Under the pieces are notes generated by a model, which saw nothing but the letters and a program-made list of their open reading frames with translations, searched no databases and was not told the DNA's origin. Of a stretch of 64,000 bases of DNA, positions 21,668 to 31,684 are shown in pieces (position 1 is the stretch's first letter; the number at the start of each line of letters is the position of its first letter). Both the position numbers and the translations under genes were made by a program. The stretch comes from Adiantum capillus-veneris (taxonomy: Eukaryota > Streptophyta > Polypodiopsida > Polypodiales > Pteridaceae). The DNA is taken from the NCBI GenBank assembly GCA_014529385.2, contig CM043942.1, forward strand, positions 21,562,991-21,626,990, read 5' to 3'.

Positions 21668-22983
21668 ATGGTTTGTGGTGCATACTACGGCTATGGGATT
21701 TTTTTTTTAATCAAGGTATTCTTCTTTCTCTTTCTTACACTTCACGGTGTTGCCATGGATTCAGATATCAATATGACTTTTGATTTTGAGCATCATACGC
21801 CTGATCCTTCCCATGATGGCTCACGGACGGACACTCTCACGGAGGGTGCTCGTGACGCTATGGGAGGTGATGATGCTTATGAATTGCTCAATATTCAAGA
21901 ATTTCATGCACTTCAGACACACATCTCAGTAATGGAAGGAAATTTTGCATCTCTAAATGAAAATGTCACTACATTATCCACATTAGTGATACAATTTATG
22001 CAGCAGCAGGCCAAGGGCCCTGTTGACACACACATGCATGAGCACGCTGCCAATCAGGGGCAAGGCCCTTCTGATTATGGACAAGGTCCATCTTCGGACT
22101 CTTTGAACTCTCTCACTACAAAGGAGGTGGACGAGTTGTTGAAAAACACCAAAGCACCGACTTTTAAGGGAGAGGACTGCGATCGCAATAAGGATGCAGT
22201 GAATATCTTTCTCAGTAAGTGGAATGGAATTCACGCCTTACGGCGTACTCAAGGCAAGCAAACAAGTCTGCCTCTGGAAGGCAAGGCCTACAAATGGGGG
22301 ATGTCTCTCAAGGAGAAGTATATCATACCACAAAGTTGGGCAGCCTTTGAGGTTATGTTTCAAAAAGAATTTATGCCTACAAATGAGGCAGATCAAAATT
22401 GGACGGCTTGGGACACGTGTTCCATGCGCCAACACCCATCATTACTTGAATATATCTCTCACTATCGGGATGTTGGAAGGACTAGACACCTTTCAACAAG
22501 TATGTGGGTTCATTCACGGTCTAACGGCCGAGCTTAAGAAGCACGTCAAGACTCAGGACCCTAAAACACTTGAGGAGGCCATAGTGAAAGCACACATTCA
22601 TGATGATCCAGATGAAAAAAAATCACATAATAATCATGTGCCTGCTAATCCACATGGTAATACATGCACACAATATGGGCACAATAAAAGAAAATTTATA
22701 GTAGCCAATTTTGAAGCAGCTAAAAAACCCAAGGGGTCCTGTGGTCCTCTCTCTCTTGAGGACTTTGATAAGGCTAAAAAAGAGAAGTTATACTTTCAAT
22801 GCTTGGGAAGAGGCCATGGCAAAAAGGATTGTCCCAAGGGGAAATCTGCTACTCACGACAAGGAGAAAGCAGTGCACACGGTGCAACTGCTACCCCTTGA
22901 GTCTTCCTCACGATTCTCTACGGTGGAAGTAACACACACCAAGGTCGTGCATGAATGTTGTATCACAGATTCCATGTGGCAAA
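21668..22983 (+). pseudogene. Element E gag with altered zinc knuckle
   Basis: The likely start is the Met at 21754 (MDSDINMTFDFEHH), although the frame is open from 21668. The capsid region includes TFKGEDCDRNKDAVNIFLSK, then WAAFEVMFQKEFMP. The frame changes near 22480; the other frame continues TFQQVCGFIHGLTAELKKHV and ends with YFQCLGRGHGKKDCP. The knuckle should read C-x2-C-x4-H-x4-C, but the first Cys is Tyr. The protein would form the particle and bind RNA. The frameshift and the lost Cys make it inactive. Confidence 0.8.
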
Positions 22984-23370
22984 CAGACCTTCGGTCCACA
23001 TGAGTTAGTGTGTATACATGGATCTCTTCAAGGGCACAAGGTGCACATCTTGGTAGATGATGATGCCACTCACAATTTCATTAATTATGCATTAGTGAAA
23101 AAACTTAAACTTCCCCAAACTCTGAGTTCCCGCCACTACAAGGTAGCAATGATGAATGGTTATGATGCCGAAATATGCGATACTCAAGTCTGAGCTGTAC
23201 CGTTGGAAATACAAGGCTATTCCACATCCTTGGATTTTCAAATTATGAATATGGAGAGGGCAAATGTGGTACTTGGTAGGGAATGGTTGCATAGCCTAGG
23301 ACCATCACTGAACCGTAGCTATGAGCACAACAGCTTGATGTTTGAATCCCATGGTGCACATGTTTGTTGT
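22951..23370 (+). pseudogene. Element E retropepsin-like protease
   Basis: The frame contains VHILVDDDATHNFINYALVK, aligned to the usual V-D-S/T-G-A-T-H-N-F-I. Ser and Gly of the D-S-G triad are both Asp. A TGA at 23191 interrupts it; the same frame resumes VPLEIQGYSTSLDFQIM and VVLGREWLHSLG, the conserved C-terminal G-R-x-W-L block. The active site is probably non-functional because the Gly is needed for the flap-facing turn. Confidence 0.75.
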
Positions 23371-24320
23371 TAGGAGAGAGAAGGATGTGCCTTCCTCGTA
23401 AGTGTTTGAATTGTTACGAACAAATCAATTATATGCCAAAGAGTTCCAAGTGTGATTTTTTGAAGGAGAAAATTCACTATCTTGGGTATGTTATCTTAGT
23501 TACTAAGCTACACATGGATCAATTCAAAGTGGATACCATTCGGCGGTGGCCTTCTCCTAAAAATCTGGAAGAGTTACAGATTTTCTTGGGATTTGCAGGT
23601 TTTTATCAAAGGTTTGTTAAAAAATGTGCTAATATTCTTGTTCCCATGATGGACCAACTGAAAGGCAAAGGCAAGACCTTTCAATGGGGGACCACTCAAC
23701 AGCATAGTTTTGATACGCTCAATGATGCATTAGCTACAGCTCCTATTCTAGCTATTGGAGATCCTTTGAAACCATTTGTTTTGGAAACGGATGCCACTGA
23801 ACATGCTATTGGAGCAATCCTAGTACAAGAAGGGCGGCCAATTGCATTTGAAAGCAAGAAGCTTGATTCAGCACAGTAGAATTATTTTGCTTATGAGCAC
23901 GAACTCTATGCAATAGTGTCTGCCTTGAAGACATGGAGACATTATTTGCATGGCGCTCAATTTGAGATTGTGTTTGACCATGAAAGCATTAAATGGTTTA
24001 CACAAAAAACCGTCTTGAAGGGTCAAAAACCTAGGTGGGTTGAGATCCTTCAGGAGTATGAAGCAAAGCTCGAGTATCATAAAGAATGATACAATGTGGT
24101 AGCTGATGCTCTTAGTCACATGCCTGAGATCAATTCTCTTTTGTTCATGGAACTTCGCAGTGAATTTTTGGATTCTTTGAAGGGAAAATATGAGCATGAT
24201 GATGCATATTCCAAAGTGTGGAGTCATGTGCAAATGAGGGATCCTTCTCACTCCAATGCTGGTAGTGTGTCGTTAACCTCCACACACAGTTCTCCTCTGT
24301 TGAGTGATGAACTACAGTGA
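23371..24320 (+). pseudogene. Element E reverse transcriptase end and RNase H; catalytic palm missing
   Basis: The frame enters the reverse transcriptase late, at KSSKCDFLKEKIHYLGYVI, continues through the thumb (LQIFLGFAGFYQRFVKK), and then RNase H (VLETDATEHAIGAILVQ, FESKKLDSAQ). RNase H resumes after a TAG at 23877 (YFAYEHELYAIVSALKTWRH, VVADALSHMPEINS). The fingers and palm with the Y/F-x-D-D active site, about 150-200 residues, are absent: protease ends at about 23370 and the thumb region begins at once. This is an internal deletion. Stops at 23877 and 24087 add to the decay. Confidence 0.85.
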
Positions 24321-25168
24321 TGGAAGAATTTTACCATCGACCATGGGTACCTACTCCACAAGGGGAGAGTTTGTGTTCCAATGGACACAGACATTCGGTG
24401 CCAAATTCTTTATGAATGTCATGATAGTCCAAGTGTAGGGCACCCGGGTATTAAAAAGACTTATGCTCTCATATGACGACAGTTTTACTGGCTAGGTTTA
24501 CATGGCTTTGTTCAAGATTATGTCTTGCACTACCAAAAATGTCAAGTTAACAAAGTAGAGCACCTGAAGGCAGGAGGACTCTTACATCCTTTGGAGATTC
24601 CCAATGGAAAATGGGAAAGTATCTCTACGGATTATCTTGTGGGGTTACCAACCATAGTACGAGGTCATGACTCAGTATGGGTGGTCGTAGACCTGTTGAC
24701 TAAACTATGTAAGTTTATTCCAACCAAAGCGATGATTAAGACTCTAGAATTAGCCAAGGTATTTGTGGACAATCTGTACAGGTTGTATGGCTTGCCAAGT
24801 AATATTGTGAGTGATCGTGATCCCAAGTTTAACAGTCATTTTTGGAGGGGTGTGTTTAAACGATTGGGTACACAACTCAACCTCAGTACAGCCGATCATC
24901 CAAAAACGGATGGTTAGACTGAACGGGTTAACCAAGTGCTAGAGGATATGCTCCATGCATACGTTAGCAAGAAACAAACAGACTGGGAAGAATATCTACC
25001 TTTTCTTGAGTTTGCTTACAAGAGTCATAATCATGTCACGACTGGATTTAGTCCTTTCATGCTCATGTATGGTTTTCAACCTAGGTCACCCGTTACGGTG
25101 GGCTTGGCAACCAAAAAACTCTAGCAGGTTAAGTATTTTCTCCAAGACCATGTGGATATGTTGAAAAC
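24321..25168 (+). pseudogene. Element E integrase
   Basis: The zinc finger is partly seen (LYECHDSPSVGHPGIKKTYA, then YVLHYQKCQVNK; the first Cys of C-x2-C is His). The catalytic core has STDYLVGLP for the first Asp, SNIVSDRDPKFNSHFW for the second Asp, and TDG-TERVNQVLEDML for the Glu, giving the D,D-35-E set. Stops interrupt at about 24475 (TGA), 24915 (TAG) and 25123 (TAG). The enzyme would join the cDNA to chromosomal DNA; all three catalytic residues are kept but the frame is broken. Confidence 0.85.
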
Positions 25169-25684
25169 TTGCTTGTTAGAATGTCCAACAAGCACAAGAT
25201 CGATATAAGAAGTATGCTGATAAGAAGCGTCGGCAAGTTACCTTTGAGGAAGGGGAGGAAATATTTTTTATGTGTGCCAGAGCATTCAAAAAGTCTAAAA
25301 ACTGGGCCAACACCTAAAGTATCTCCAAGATATTGTGGGCCTTTCAAAATACTCAAGAGAGTTGGTGATCGTGCCTACAAACTATCGTTACCCACACACT
25401 CTCGTGCCCATCTGGTGTTCATGTAAGCCATTTACATAAGTGATTACATGGGGACGACAATGTAATTGACCAACAAATTTTGGTCTATTTTGTTGAACCT
25501 CCTATCGTACCGCATGAATCTGAATGAATTCTTGACTATCATGATTTACGTACGCGTCATCATGTACGTCGACAAGCTTTAATTAAGTGGAAAGATCGAC
25601 CTGAAGAAGGTGCCACTTGGGAAAACATTAGTTCTCTTAAAAATAAGTTTCCCACTTTTTTTTTGCGGACAAAAACTCTTCCTT
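25169..25684 (+). pseudogene. Element E integrase C-terminus and chromodomain
   Basis: Up to 25426 one frame has the conserved end block VSPRYCGPFKILKRVGDRAY and LSLPTHSRAHLVF. After stops and a frame change, about 25495-25680 reads PPIVPHESE, a TGA, then RRQALIKWKDRPEEGATWEN and KNKFPTF. The L-I-K-W-K-x(3-4)-P-E-E-x-A-T-W core is that of chromodomains in plant chromoviruses, which guide insertion to heterochromatin. Confidence 0.8.
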
Positions 25685-25857
25685 AAGGGGGGGTAATGTC
25701 AGGACAAGGGCAAGGCCAGGGAGTCACGGACCACGGCCAGGTGGCCAGGCTAGGCAATGTGGACATGGGATCCGTCTAGGTCAAGAGGCTAGGAGCCTGT
25801 CTTTATAATCCGAGGTTGGGAGGAGGATCTCAAGGTCTAGCTACCCTAGGTCTTATA
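25685..25857 (+). repeat. Element E polypurine tract and 3' LTR
   Basis: AAGGGGGGGTAA at 25685-25696 is the polypurine tract. The LTR runs 25697-25857, starting TGTCAGGACAAGGGCAAGG and ending GGTCTTATA, followed by target duplication CTTCT. Confidence 0.92.
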
Positions 25858-25862
25858 CTTCT

Positions 25863-27262
25863 TGTGAATAAATACTAGTGCACAAGGTACATCTCTCTCC
25901 GAAGTATCCTTATTGCCTACGGGCAAGAATAGGGATGGGGAGGGAAACTTCTCTTCTCTTCACTTCTTTCATATATCTATATTTTGCACATACTAGAGTT
26001 AGATCCTAGATGAATAATCCACATGATGTGATTTCTATCTCAACCACATTGTCCGATCTATTGCAATTAACGTATGGATTAGACGTAAAATACACTTTCA
26101 ACAACGTATAGTGTTTTTCTTTGGCCCAAAAAGGCTCAATGAAATACTTCTTTCACTAGATCTCATCATACTACCCCTTATAGACGATAACTTTTCTTTT
26201 GACATAAGTGTAGTTATCTTGCTATGAACCAAGAGGATTTGTACACACAATTAATCCCAATCACTAGGCAAAACATATATATTATGGTAAGCACAAAATT
26301 ACAATTCCAAAGAACAATTCACGGCCTATTTGGTCGACAAAGATTGAACGCCATGAACTCATCTATTAACCCTTTCATATTATCCATGATACGATATGAC
26401 CATAGCCTTGATGTTTTCATCTTTGTGTTGTTTTGATATGCTCTTTTGTGTTCTTTCTTTGTGTGTGTGTGAGAGTGCCAGTGAGAAAGAGTGGGGCTTC
26501 TTTGATTGCACTTCCTTCCAAACCCTAGACTTCATGGAATCTATGGTATAACTCCTTCATATAGTTTTTGGAGTTCTCTCACAAAATCTCATAGCCAAAA
26601 TCTTGGTGCTTTCTTGGCAAGACCACAAACTTCTCGACAACGTGGTATCAGACCCTAGGTTAGGATTCTGGGAGTTTGTTTGCATAAAGAAATGTTTTCT
26701 TAAATTATATATAGGGTAGCCTACTGTGAAGAATTATTTTCTAGAAGGATCCCATTGCCAAATACGAGAAGTTCCAAGTGGTCCAGCTAATATATATTGC
26801 GTATTGTATAAGTAGCATGTGTATACTTTCCAACAAAACGTAATAATCATGTTGATAAAGGCTTTTTTATCGCCTTCTTTAGGGCTAGGAGATGGCTTAG
26901 AGCAGTGATGGTGGAATCTGTTGGAAGATTCCAACAATGATCCCAATTTATTTCATCAATCTTGTAACTATAATTGTGATTCCAATTGATACATCTCTTC
27001 CAAAACCTTTATCTTTTGAAAATGTAATTTTTTATTATATTACAACAAATTAAGATTTTGTACCATAAGACCCAGAGCAAGGGTATAAAAGGCAATGTTG
27101 TAAGGGTTTTTGGGATGATTATTTTGATGAATAAATGAGCAGATAAGGATTTCTCTATACCTCATGTGTCATATCTTCTCTATTGTGTTTTCCAATTGCT
27201 GAAACCTATATTGCAAGCGCGTGCAAAAACTGAGTATCTACGCCTATGACTTTCCACGTGAC
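25863..27262 (+). other. Flank of element E up to the CACTA element, with LTR-like pieces
   Basis: No gene is recognised. This is the right half of the site interrupted by element E, possibly the rest of the element D LTR. TGGTATCAGACCCTAGG at about 26643 resembles an initiator tRNA-Met primer site. At 26919 the perfect inverted repeat TGTTGGAAGATTCCAACA could open another LTR, with GGTATAAAAGG near 27080 as its TATA box. None of these is backed by a second copy. Confidence 0.4.
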
Positions 27263-27289
27263 ATTCACTACAAGAGGTTGTGTGCTCTT

Positions 27290-27487
27290 GTGACGCTTAT
27301 AGCGACGGAAATACATTGGGTTTTTTAAACCCCCGGCGTCGCTAAAAGCGTCGCTATTAGCGTTGATACGAGAACGTCACTATAGCCGTCGCTACCGCAG
27401 TCTCTATCAGCGTCGCTATATAGCGACGCCTATAGCGACGTTGTAGGGCCATAGATAGCGACGCTGCAGTGCACAATTTAGCGACAC
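27290..27487. repeat. CACTA left subterminal repeats
   Basis: TAGCGACG or its complement CGTCGCTA recurs about ten times, including the perfect 20-nt palindrome GCGTCGCTATATAGCGACGC at 27410-27429. In En/Spm elements such subterminal motifs bind the TNPA-type protein, bringing the ends together. Confidence 0.85.
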
Positions 27488-27914
27488 CCATAGCGATGCC
27501 CGAGATTTAAAAATTTTGGTGGCAGGGCATTGAATGCCCTACCACCCATCAACCATATTGAATGTTTCATTGGTCTATTTACCTTTGAAAAAAAGTACAA
27601 AGGTAAATATAAACCCAAAATAGTCAGCCACAAGACAATATAATCATTAACTTCATCATCCATAGTACGTATTGTTTGCAAAATAAAGATACAAAAATGA
27701 CAAGCGTGAATTGATGGAAGTAAATAAATGACAATTGTACACAGCAGCAAAATCACTTGATTGTTAATCATTGCAAATGTAATAGTTACAAACCATTGTC
27801 ATTATTTGAAAAATATACATGGTTTTCAAAAATACATAGTTACATGGTCTCATGATACATAAGCTAGGACAAAAAGAAACTAATGCTATCTAGCTATGGC
27901 TAAACTGACGTCAT

Positions 27915-28628
27915 CTAATCAGACGTCTCATCACGTCCAAGCGGCGTATCTGTCGGATTCTGCAAAAAAAAACAATAAGATAGCTTTTTGTAAGTATAAA
28001 CATATAGCGAGCGACGTTTATAAAACAATACAATAAATAGAAAAGAATAAACTCTAATACTAACCATGCCGCCGCAAGAAGTCAGGATGTCTATAAGGGC
28101 GTTTAAGCCCTTCCTGTCTGCGTACTCACGCTCGTACGGAGTGGGATCACGTCCTATAAACGACCACTGTCAAAACATACAAAGAATCCATTATGTTAGA
28201 ATTTCAAATCCCATAAACCCTAAACTATCGAACATAGATGCTAAAACACTTACAAAATCGGCCTCAAATGATGCCCACCCGCCGCTCCCCAAGTGGTGCG
28301 AGCTCCCTGCCTCTACTCGCGCTCTGGCTGCCTCCTTTTGTTGCTTCCACTTGTCGGGATTCTCGCGCGCTTCTTTCTTCGCATGCTTCCAATCTTCTTT
28401 GGCCAGCCAATCTGGTCTGTTCCATCCATGCTTGATTGCTTTTTGCACTTGGGAACGCTTATGTTTGTAGTATTCGCGCATTCGAACCTTCATCACATCT
28501 TCATTGAAGCGGTCATCCCGTGTTGGAACGGGAAACTCGTCATGAAGCATGCTGATGACTCTGTCTTTTAGTTCATTCGGTACTTCACTCCAGGTGTTTA
28601 GTATGTAGTGTCTCGGGTGTGTGTGCAC
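27915..28628 (-). CDS. CACTA-encoded Transposase_24 (TNPA-like) protein, three exons
   Basis: Exon 1 is 28628-28254 (125 codons), exon 2 28166-28065 (34 codons) and exon 3 27959-27915 (15 codons with TAG). Intron 1 has GTAAGT and TTTGACAG, intron 2 GTTAGT and TTTTTTGCAG; all joins keep the frame. Exon 1 has RDDRFNEDVMKVRMREYYKH, then RPDWLAKEDWKHAKKEARE and SSHHLGSGGWASFEADF, like plant Ptta/En/Spm Transposase_24 proteins. Exon 2 contains WSFIGRDPTPYEREYADRKG. Total length is 173 residues, short for the family, so an upstream exon may be missing or unseen; the Met at 28628 is only the first available. The basic, helical protein would bind the subterminal repeats. This is the best preserved gene in the window. 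Confidence 0.8.
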
Positions 28629-28789
28629 GCCAATAAAAAAAGGAGAAAAATGGTATAACTATTCTATCACTGAAGTGTGATAGATTGGTTATGTCATTTT
28701 CCTTATGAATAACATGTCTTGAGTTCAACTCCTGTCGACTAGATCTTTAAGGTCTCTTGGGATACTTTCCTACGATGTTAAAACTCTCT

Positions 28790-28798
28790 TCTTCTTCT

Positions 28799-28860
<62 letters not shown>

Positions 28861-29062
28861 AACACAATGTGTGTGTGTGAGTGAAAGAGAGGGAGAGAGA
28901 AAGAGGGGAAGGGACCATGAGAGTGAGGAGAGGGAAGGAGCATACCTGGCTCTCCTTCCTCTCCTCGTGTGTGTGTGTGTGTGTGTGAGAAGGAGAGAGA
29001 AAGAGGGGAAGGGAACATGAGAGTGAGGAGAGGGAAGGAGCATACCTAGCTCTCCTTCCTCT

Positions 29063-29143
<81 letters not shown>
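28790..29143. repeat. CT and GT microsatellites with a 103-bp tandem pair inside the CACTA element
   Basis: A CT tract (about 28801-28858) is followed by two near-identical units starting near 28888 and 28990. Each unit runs from GAGAGAAAGAGGGGAAGGGA to CTCTCCTTCCTCTCCTC and ends in a GT tract: short at 28969, about 75 bp at 29068-29143. The duplication probably arose by slippage or unequal exchange at the simple repeats. Confidence 0.9.
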
Positions 29144-29145
<2 letters not shown>

Positions 29146-29203
29146 AAGAAAGAGAGAGGGAGAGAGAGGGAGAGCGCTACCTTGCTTGCTTTGAGCGCGC
29201 GTT

Positions 29204-29390
29204 GAAAACTCAGATCTGAGATCTGAGTTTTCGGACGCTCTCGGTTATTTTTTTAGCCATGTCGGCGTCGCTATATGCGTCGCTATGAGTGTCGCTATGT
29301 TACTTTTAACATAGCGACGCATATAGAGACGCCGTGCATTTTCATGTTTGAGCGTCGCAGTATGAGCGTCGCTAATGTTAAGCATGGCTT
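29204..29390. repeat. CACTA right subterminal region with long inverted repeats
   Basis: A perfect inverted repeat lies at 29204-29232: GAAAACTCAGATCT, one base, then its complement. A second, 17-nt pair is at 29271-29287 and 29310-29326 (CTATATGCGTCGCTATG and complement). About seven CGTCGCTA/TAGCGACG motifs follow to the terminus. Confidence 0.88.
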
Positions 29391-29399
29391 GTAGTGATT

Positions 29400-31684
29400 T
29401 CTCTATGTCTGAGTGTTGTTTTAAGATTCACTCAATTGAATACGATTCCAAGCACTTAGGAGAACCTAGTAGGTACATCTAAAATCCAAAAAGATGACCC
29501 ACATTTGGAAGTTAAGAGAAAATTATGTCATATTGCAAGTCTGACAACCCCGTTTTGTTCTATATAGTCTCTGTAAGTGTCCTATGAAGTTTGGAGTCAG
29601 TTGGAGTTGATTTTTCGTGAGGATTTCTATGTCACAAAGTGAGGGGATTGAAGGGTATAATCAATGATTTTGATAGATATAATTCACATCGAGTGTCAAA
29701 GTGGAGTGTGTTGTGCTCAGACAACCTCTTGGCATGCCTTCATGCCCTCGTCAAGTCACTTGCTTCCCAGGATTGACATTTTGTCTTGGTTCTGTCTCTT
29801 TCAAAGATGTGATAGGTGTTGAACCTTGTGGGCCTCCAAACATTAGCATCATTGTCGAGGAATGAGTACCTAGACCTTTCAATAATATGCATGTCCAATT
29901 AGATGCTAAGAGAACTTTTCAGACTTGCTTACTTACCCTACTCCTAAAACAAATGAAATCGATTGAAAATAGGTTCAAGATGCTTGACATACAACACCCT
30001 AACTAAAATCTGAATTTTTTTCTATTTTTTGTGTTTTTCTTGCCTACTCCAAGCTTTACCACTCTACCCTTTGATGAAGTCTTGCACGAAGCTCCAATCT
30101 ACATAGTTCTCCTAAGTGTCTAAGATTTTTGTAGCAAGATTCTCACAACAATCACACAAAACAAAGACGACAAAAACCCTGATCTCCTGTCCTAGCCTAT
30201 CTGACCTAAAGGTCTCCTTAAGGAAACCCTATTCGATATTATTGTGTTCACCAAAGGTAATGAATTCTCAAATAAGGATAATGCATCACAAGAAGTGAAT
30301 GATCTTGGGCATGATTTGCATATATAAGAGTAGGTGCATGCTCAGCTATAGTGAAAATTCTCACCAAAAAAAACCTTAATCAACATCTGTCATAGAAAAT
30401 CATGATTTTCTCCTTCAGGTGAAGCTAAAGTGCAAGTTTATGCGTGATACTTCAATAGTGTTATTGACTAATTTGTTTTAGTACATGAGTGAAGTTTGGG
30501 TGCAAATTGGCCAACAAAAAGTGAGAAAGAGTTAGAGAGGAGGTTGTCAAGAAGGTTAACTACTTGTCGGTACCTCCCTCTAAGGCCAAAACAAGCTACA
30601 AGCTGATAAAAGGGACTAAAAGAGGTTGTCAAAGACCTTGGACCTGGGGAAAGGATTAAGAGTGCATTCTAGAAGATTACCTAGAAAAAATCATGATTTT
30701 TCTCTCACTTCAGACTTGGAGCTTAGAATTTTTCAAAGTTGAGGTCAGGTAATCACCTTCACTTAAGAGGGCTATTCATAAAGTCTAAAAGAGGATTGGG
30801 TCATCACAAGTGAGTTTAGAGCCAAAATTTGCCCCTTTAATCCAAATAAAGTATTGAAATAAATCTTGTGGTCATTTCACTTGCTCAATTGAGGTGAAAA
30901 TTGACACATGTACTCTTGAAGATCTTGAAGAGGGGTAGAACACTACTGTGAAATTGACCAAAGCTTGAAAAAGTGATCAAAAGCAGGAGTGAAAGGGAAA
31001 TTTATGATTTTCTCCCCAACTTCAGCTAGAAAAGAGACTTTTTGGCAAAGTTTGATGCTGGGAGTTTTTCTTAAGGTGTGAATCACACTCATAGAGTTGA
31101 AAGTGCAATTTGACATTTTTCACATAGGGAGAGAGAAAATTACAATTTTATTCTCAGTGACGAGCCAATATTTGGACTAGAGGAATTCCTCAAGGTAAGA
31201 AACACACCCATATAGTCAAATCTAGAATTACTCTCTTATGCATGAGATTGAACCAATTTCCATTTGGAAGGAAAACTAAAGAAAGGATAGGAGACCAATG
31301 AGACCATCAAAAGAGCATAACTTTGAAATTATTGCAGAAGTTAAATGATTGGGTTGGGTAGTAAGTCCCTGAGACAATTGGAAGGAAAAAAATACCTCAA
31401 AGGACCTTAGGCAAGAGAAAATCACGCTTTTCTCCCACATAGTACTAGGATCAAAGTTTTTTGACCAATTTCGGTTCCACCCTCTAAAGTGAGACCTATA
31501 GAGCATTCCTAGGTCTGGAGATCATCAAAGTTGTGCATGAAGTCTTCTGATTGACTAAAGTTGCATGCACATCAATTGCCAACTTGTCTTAACTCCATCT
31601 GTGTTCAAGTTTTTACTGAGTCTTGTTCAAGAAGGGAGATTGGTGCACGAGAAGAGTTGGAGTATGGGAGAAGATTCAAAGGAT
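29400..31684. other. Non-coding stretch with iterated palindromes, possibly a retroelement leader
   Basis: No gene is recognised. The right half (30394-31434) consists of degenerate repeated blocks centred on GAAAATCATGATTTTC (separate entry). The left half (29400-30390) has no feature I can name. It follows the CACTA element on one side and abuts pol fragment F on the other. Confidence 0.5.
30394..31434. repeat. Series of five AT-rich palindromic cores
   Basis: Perfect AGAAAATCATGATTTTCT is at 30394-30411 and AAAAATCATGATTTTT at 30686-30701. Degenerate copies lie near 30996-31012, 31132-31154 and 31415-31434 (GAGAAAA, six bases, TTTTCTC). Several are followed by similar words, such as CACTTCAG and, further on, TTTTT-GGCAAAGTTTG, so they sit in a diverged repeat of roughly 140 or 290 bp. 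Confidence 0.75.

Larger units (their letters stand above)
20683..25862 (+). mobile_element. Element E: Ty3/gypsy chromovirus with both LTRs and target duplication
   Basis: The element runs from 20688 to 25857, flanked by CTTCT at 20683-20687 and 25858-25862. It has short LTRs (143 and 161 bp), a primer site directly after the 5' LTR, a leader of about 0.9 kb, gag, protease, a partial reverse transcriptase plus RNase H, integrase, chromodomain and a polypurine tract. The LTRs differ by an 18-bp indel and scattered substitutions. Both LTRs end in TA instead of CA. The reverse-transcriptase active site is deleted, so it cannot move on its own. Confidence 0.92.
27266..29396. mobile_element. CACTA (En/Spm) DNA transposon, 2,131 bp
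   Basis: The element starts CACTACAAG and ends CTTGTAGTG, an inverted terminal repeat of at least nine bases. It is flanked by ATT at 27263-27265 and 29397-29399, the 3-bp target duplication typical of CACTA elements. Both subterminal regions carry many copies of TAGCGACG / CGTCGCTA. It encodes one spliced Transposase_24-like protein on the minus strand but no DDE transposase (TNPD), so it is non-autonomous. Confidence 0.95.

Noticed and set aside
26643-26660. TGGTATCAGACCCTAGG as the primer site of a further copia element
   Set aside because: The match is good but no LTR pair, gag or polypurine tract is visible, so I mention it only within the flank entry.
28757-29043. Open frames over the CT/GT tracts in the CACTA element
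   Set aside because: These are translations of simple repeats (Ser-Leu and Arg-Glu runs).
30394-31434. CRISPR-like or satellite interpretation of the palindrome series
   Set aside because: Spacing is irregular, copies diverge and the context is a plant genome; a retroelement leader fits better.
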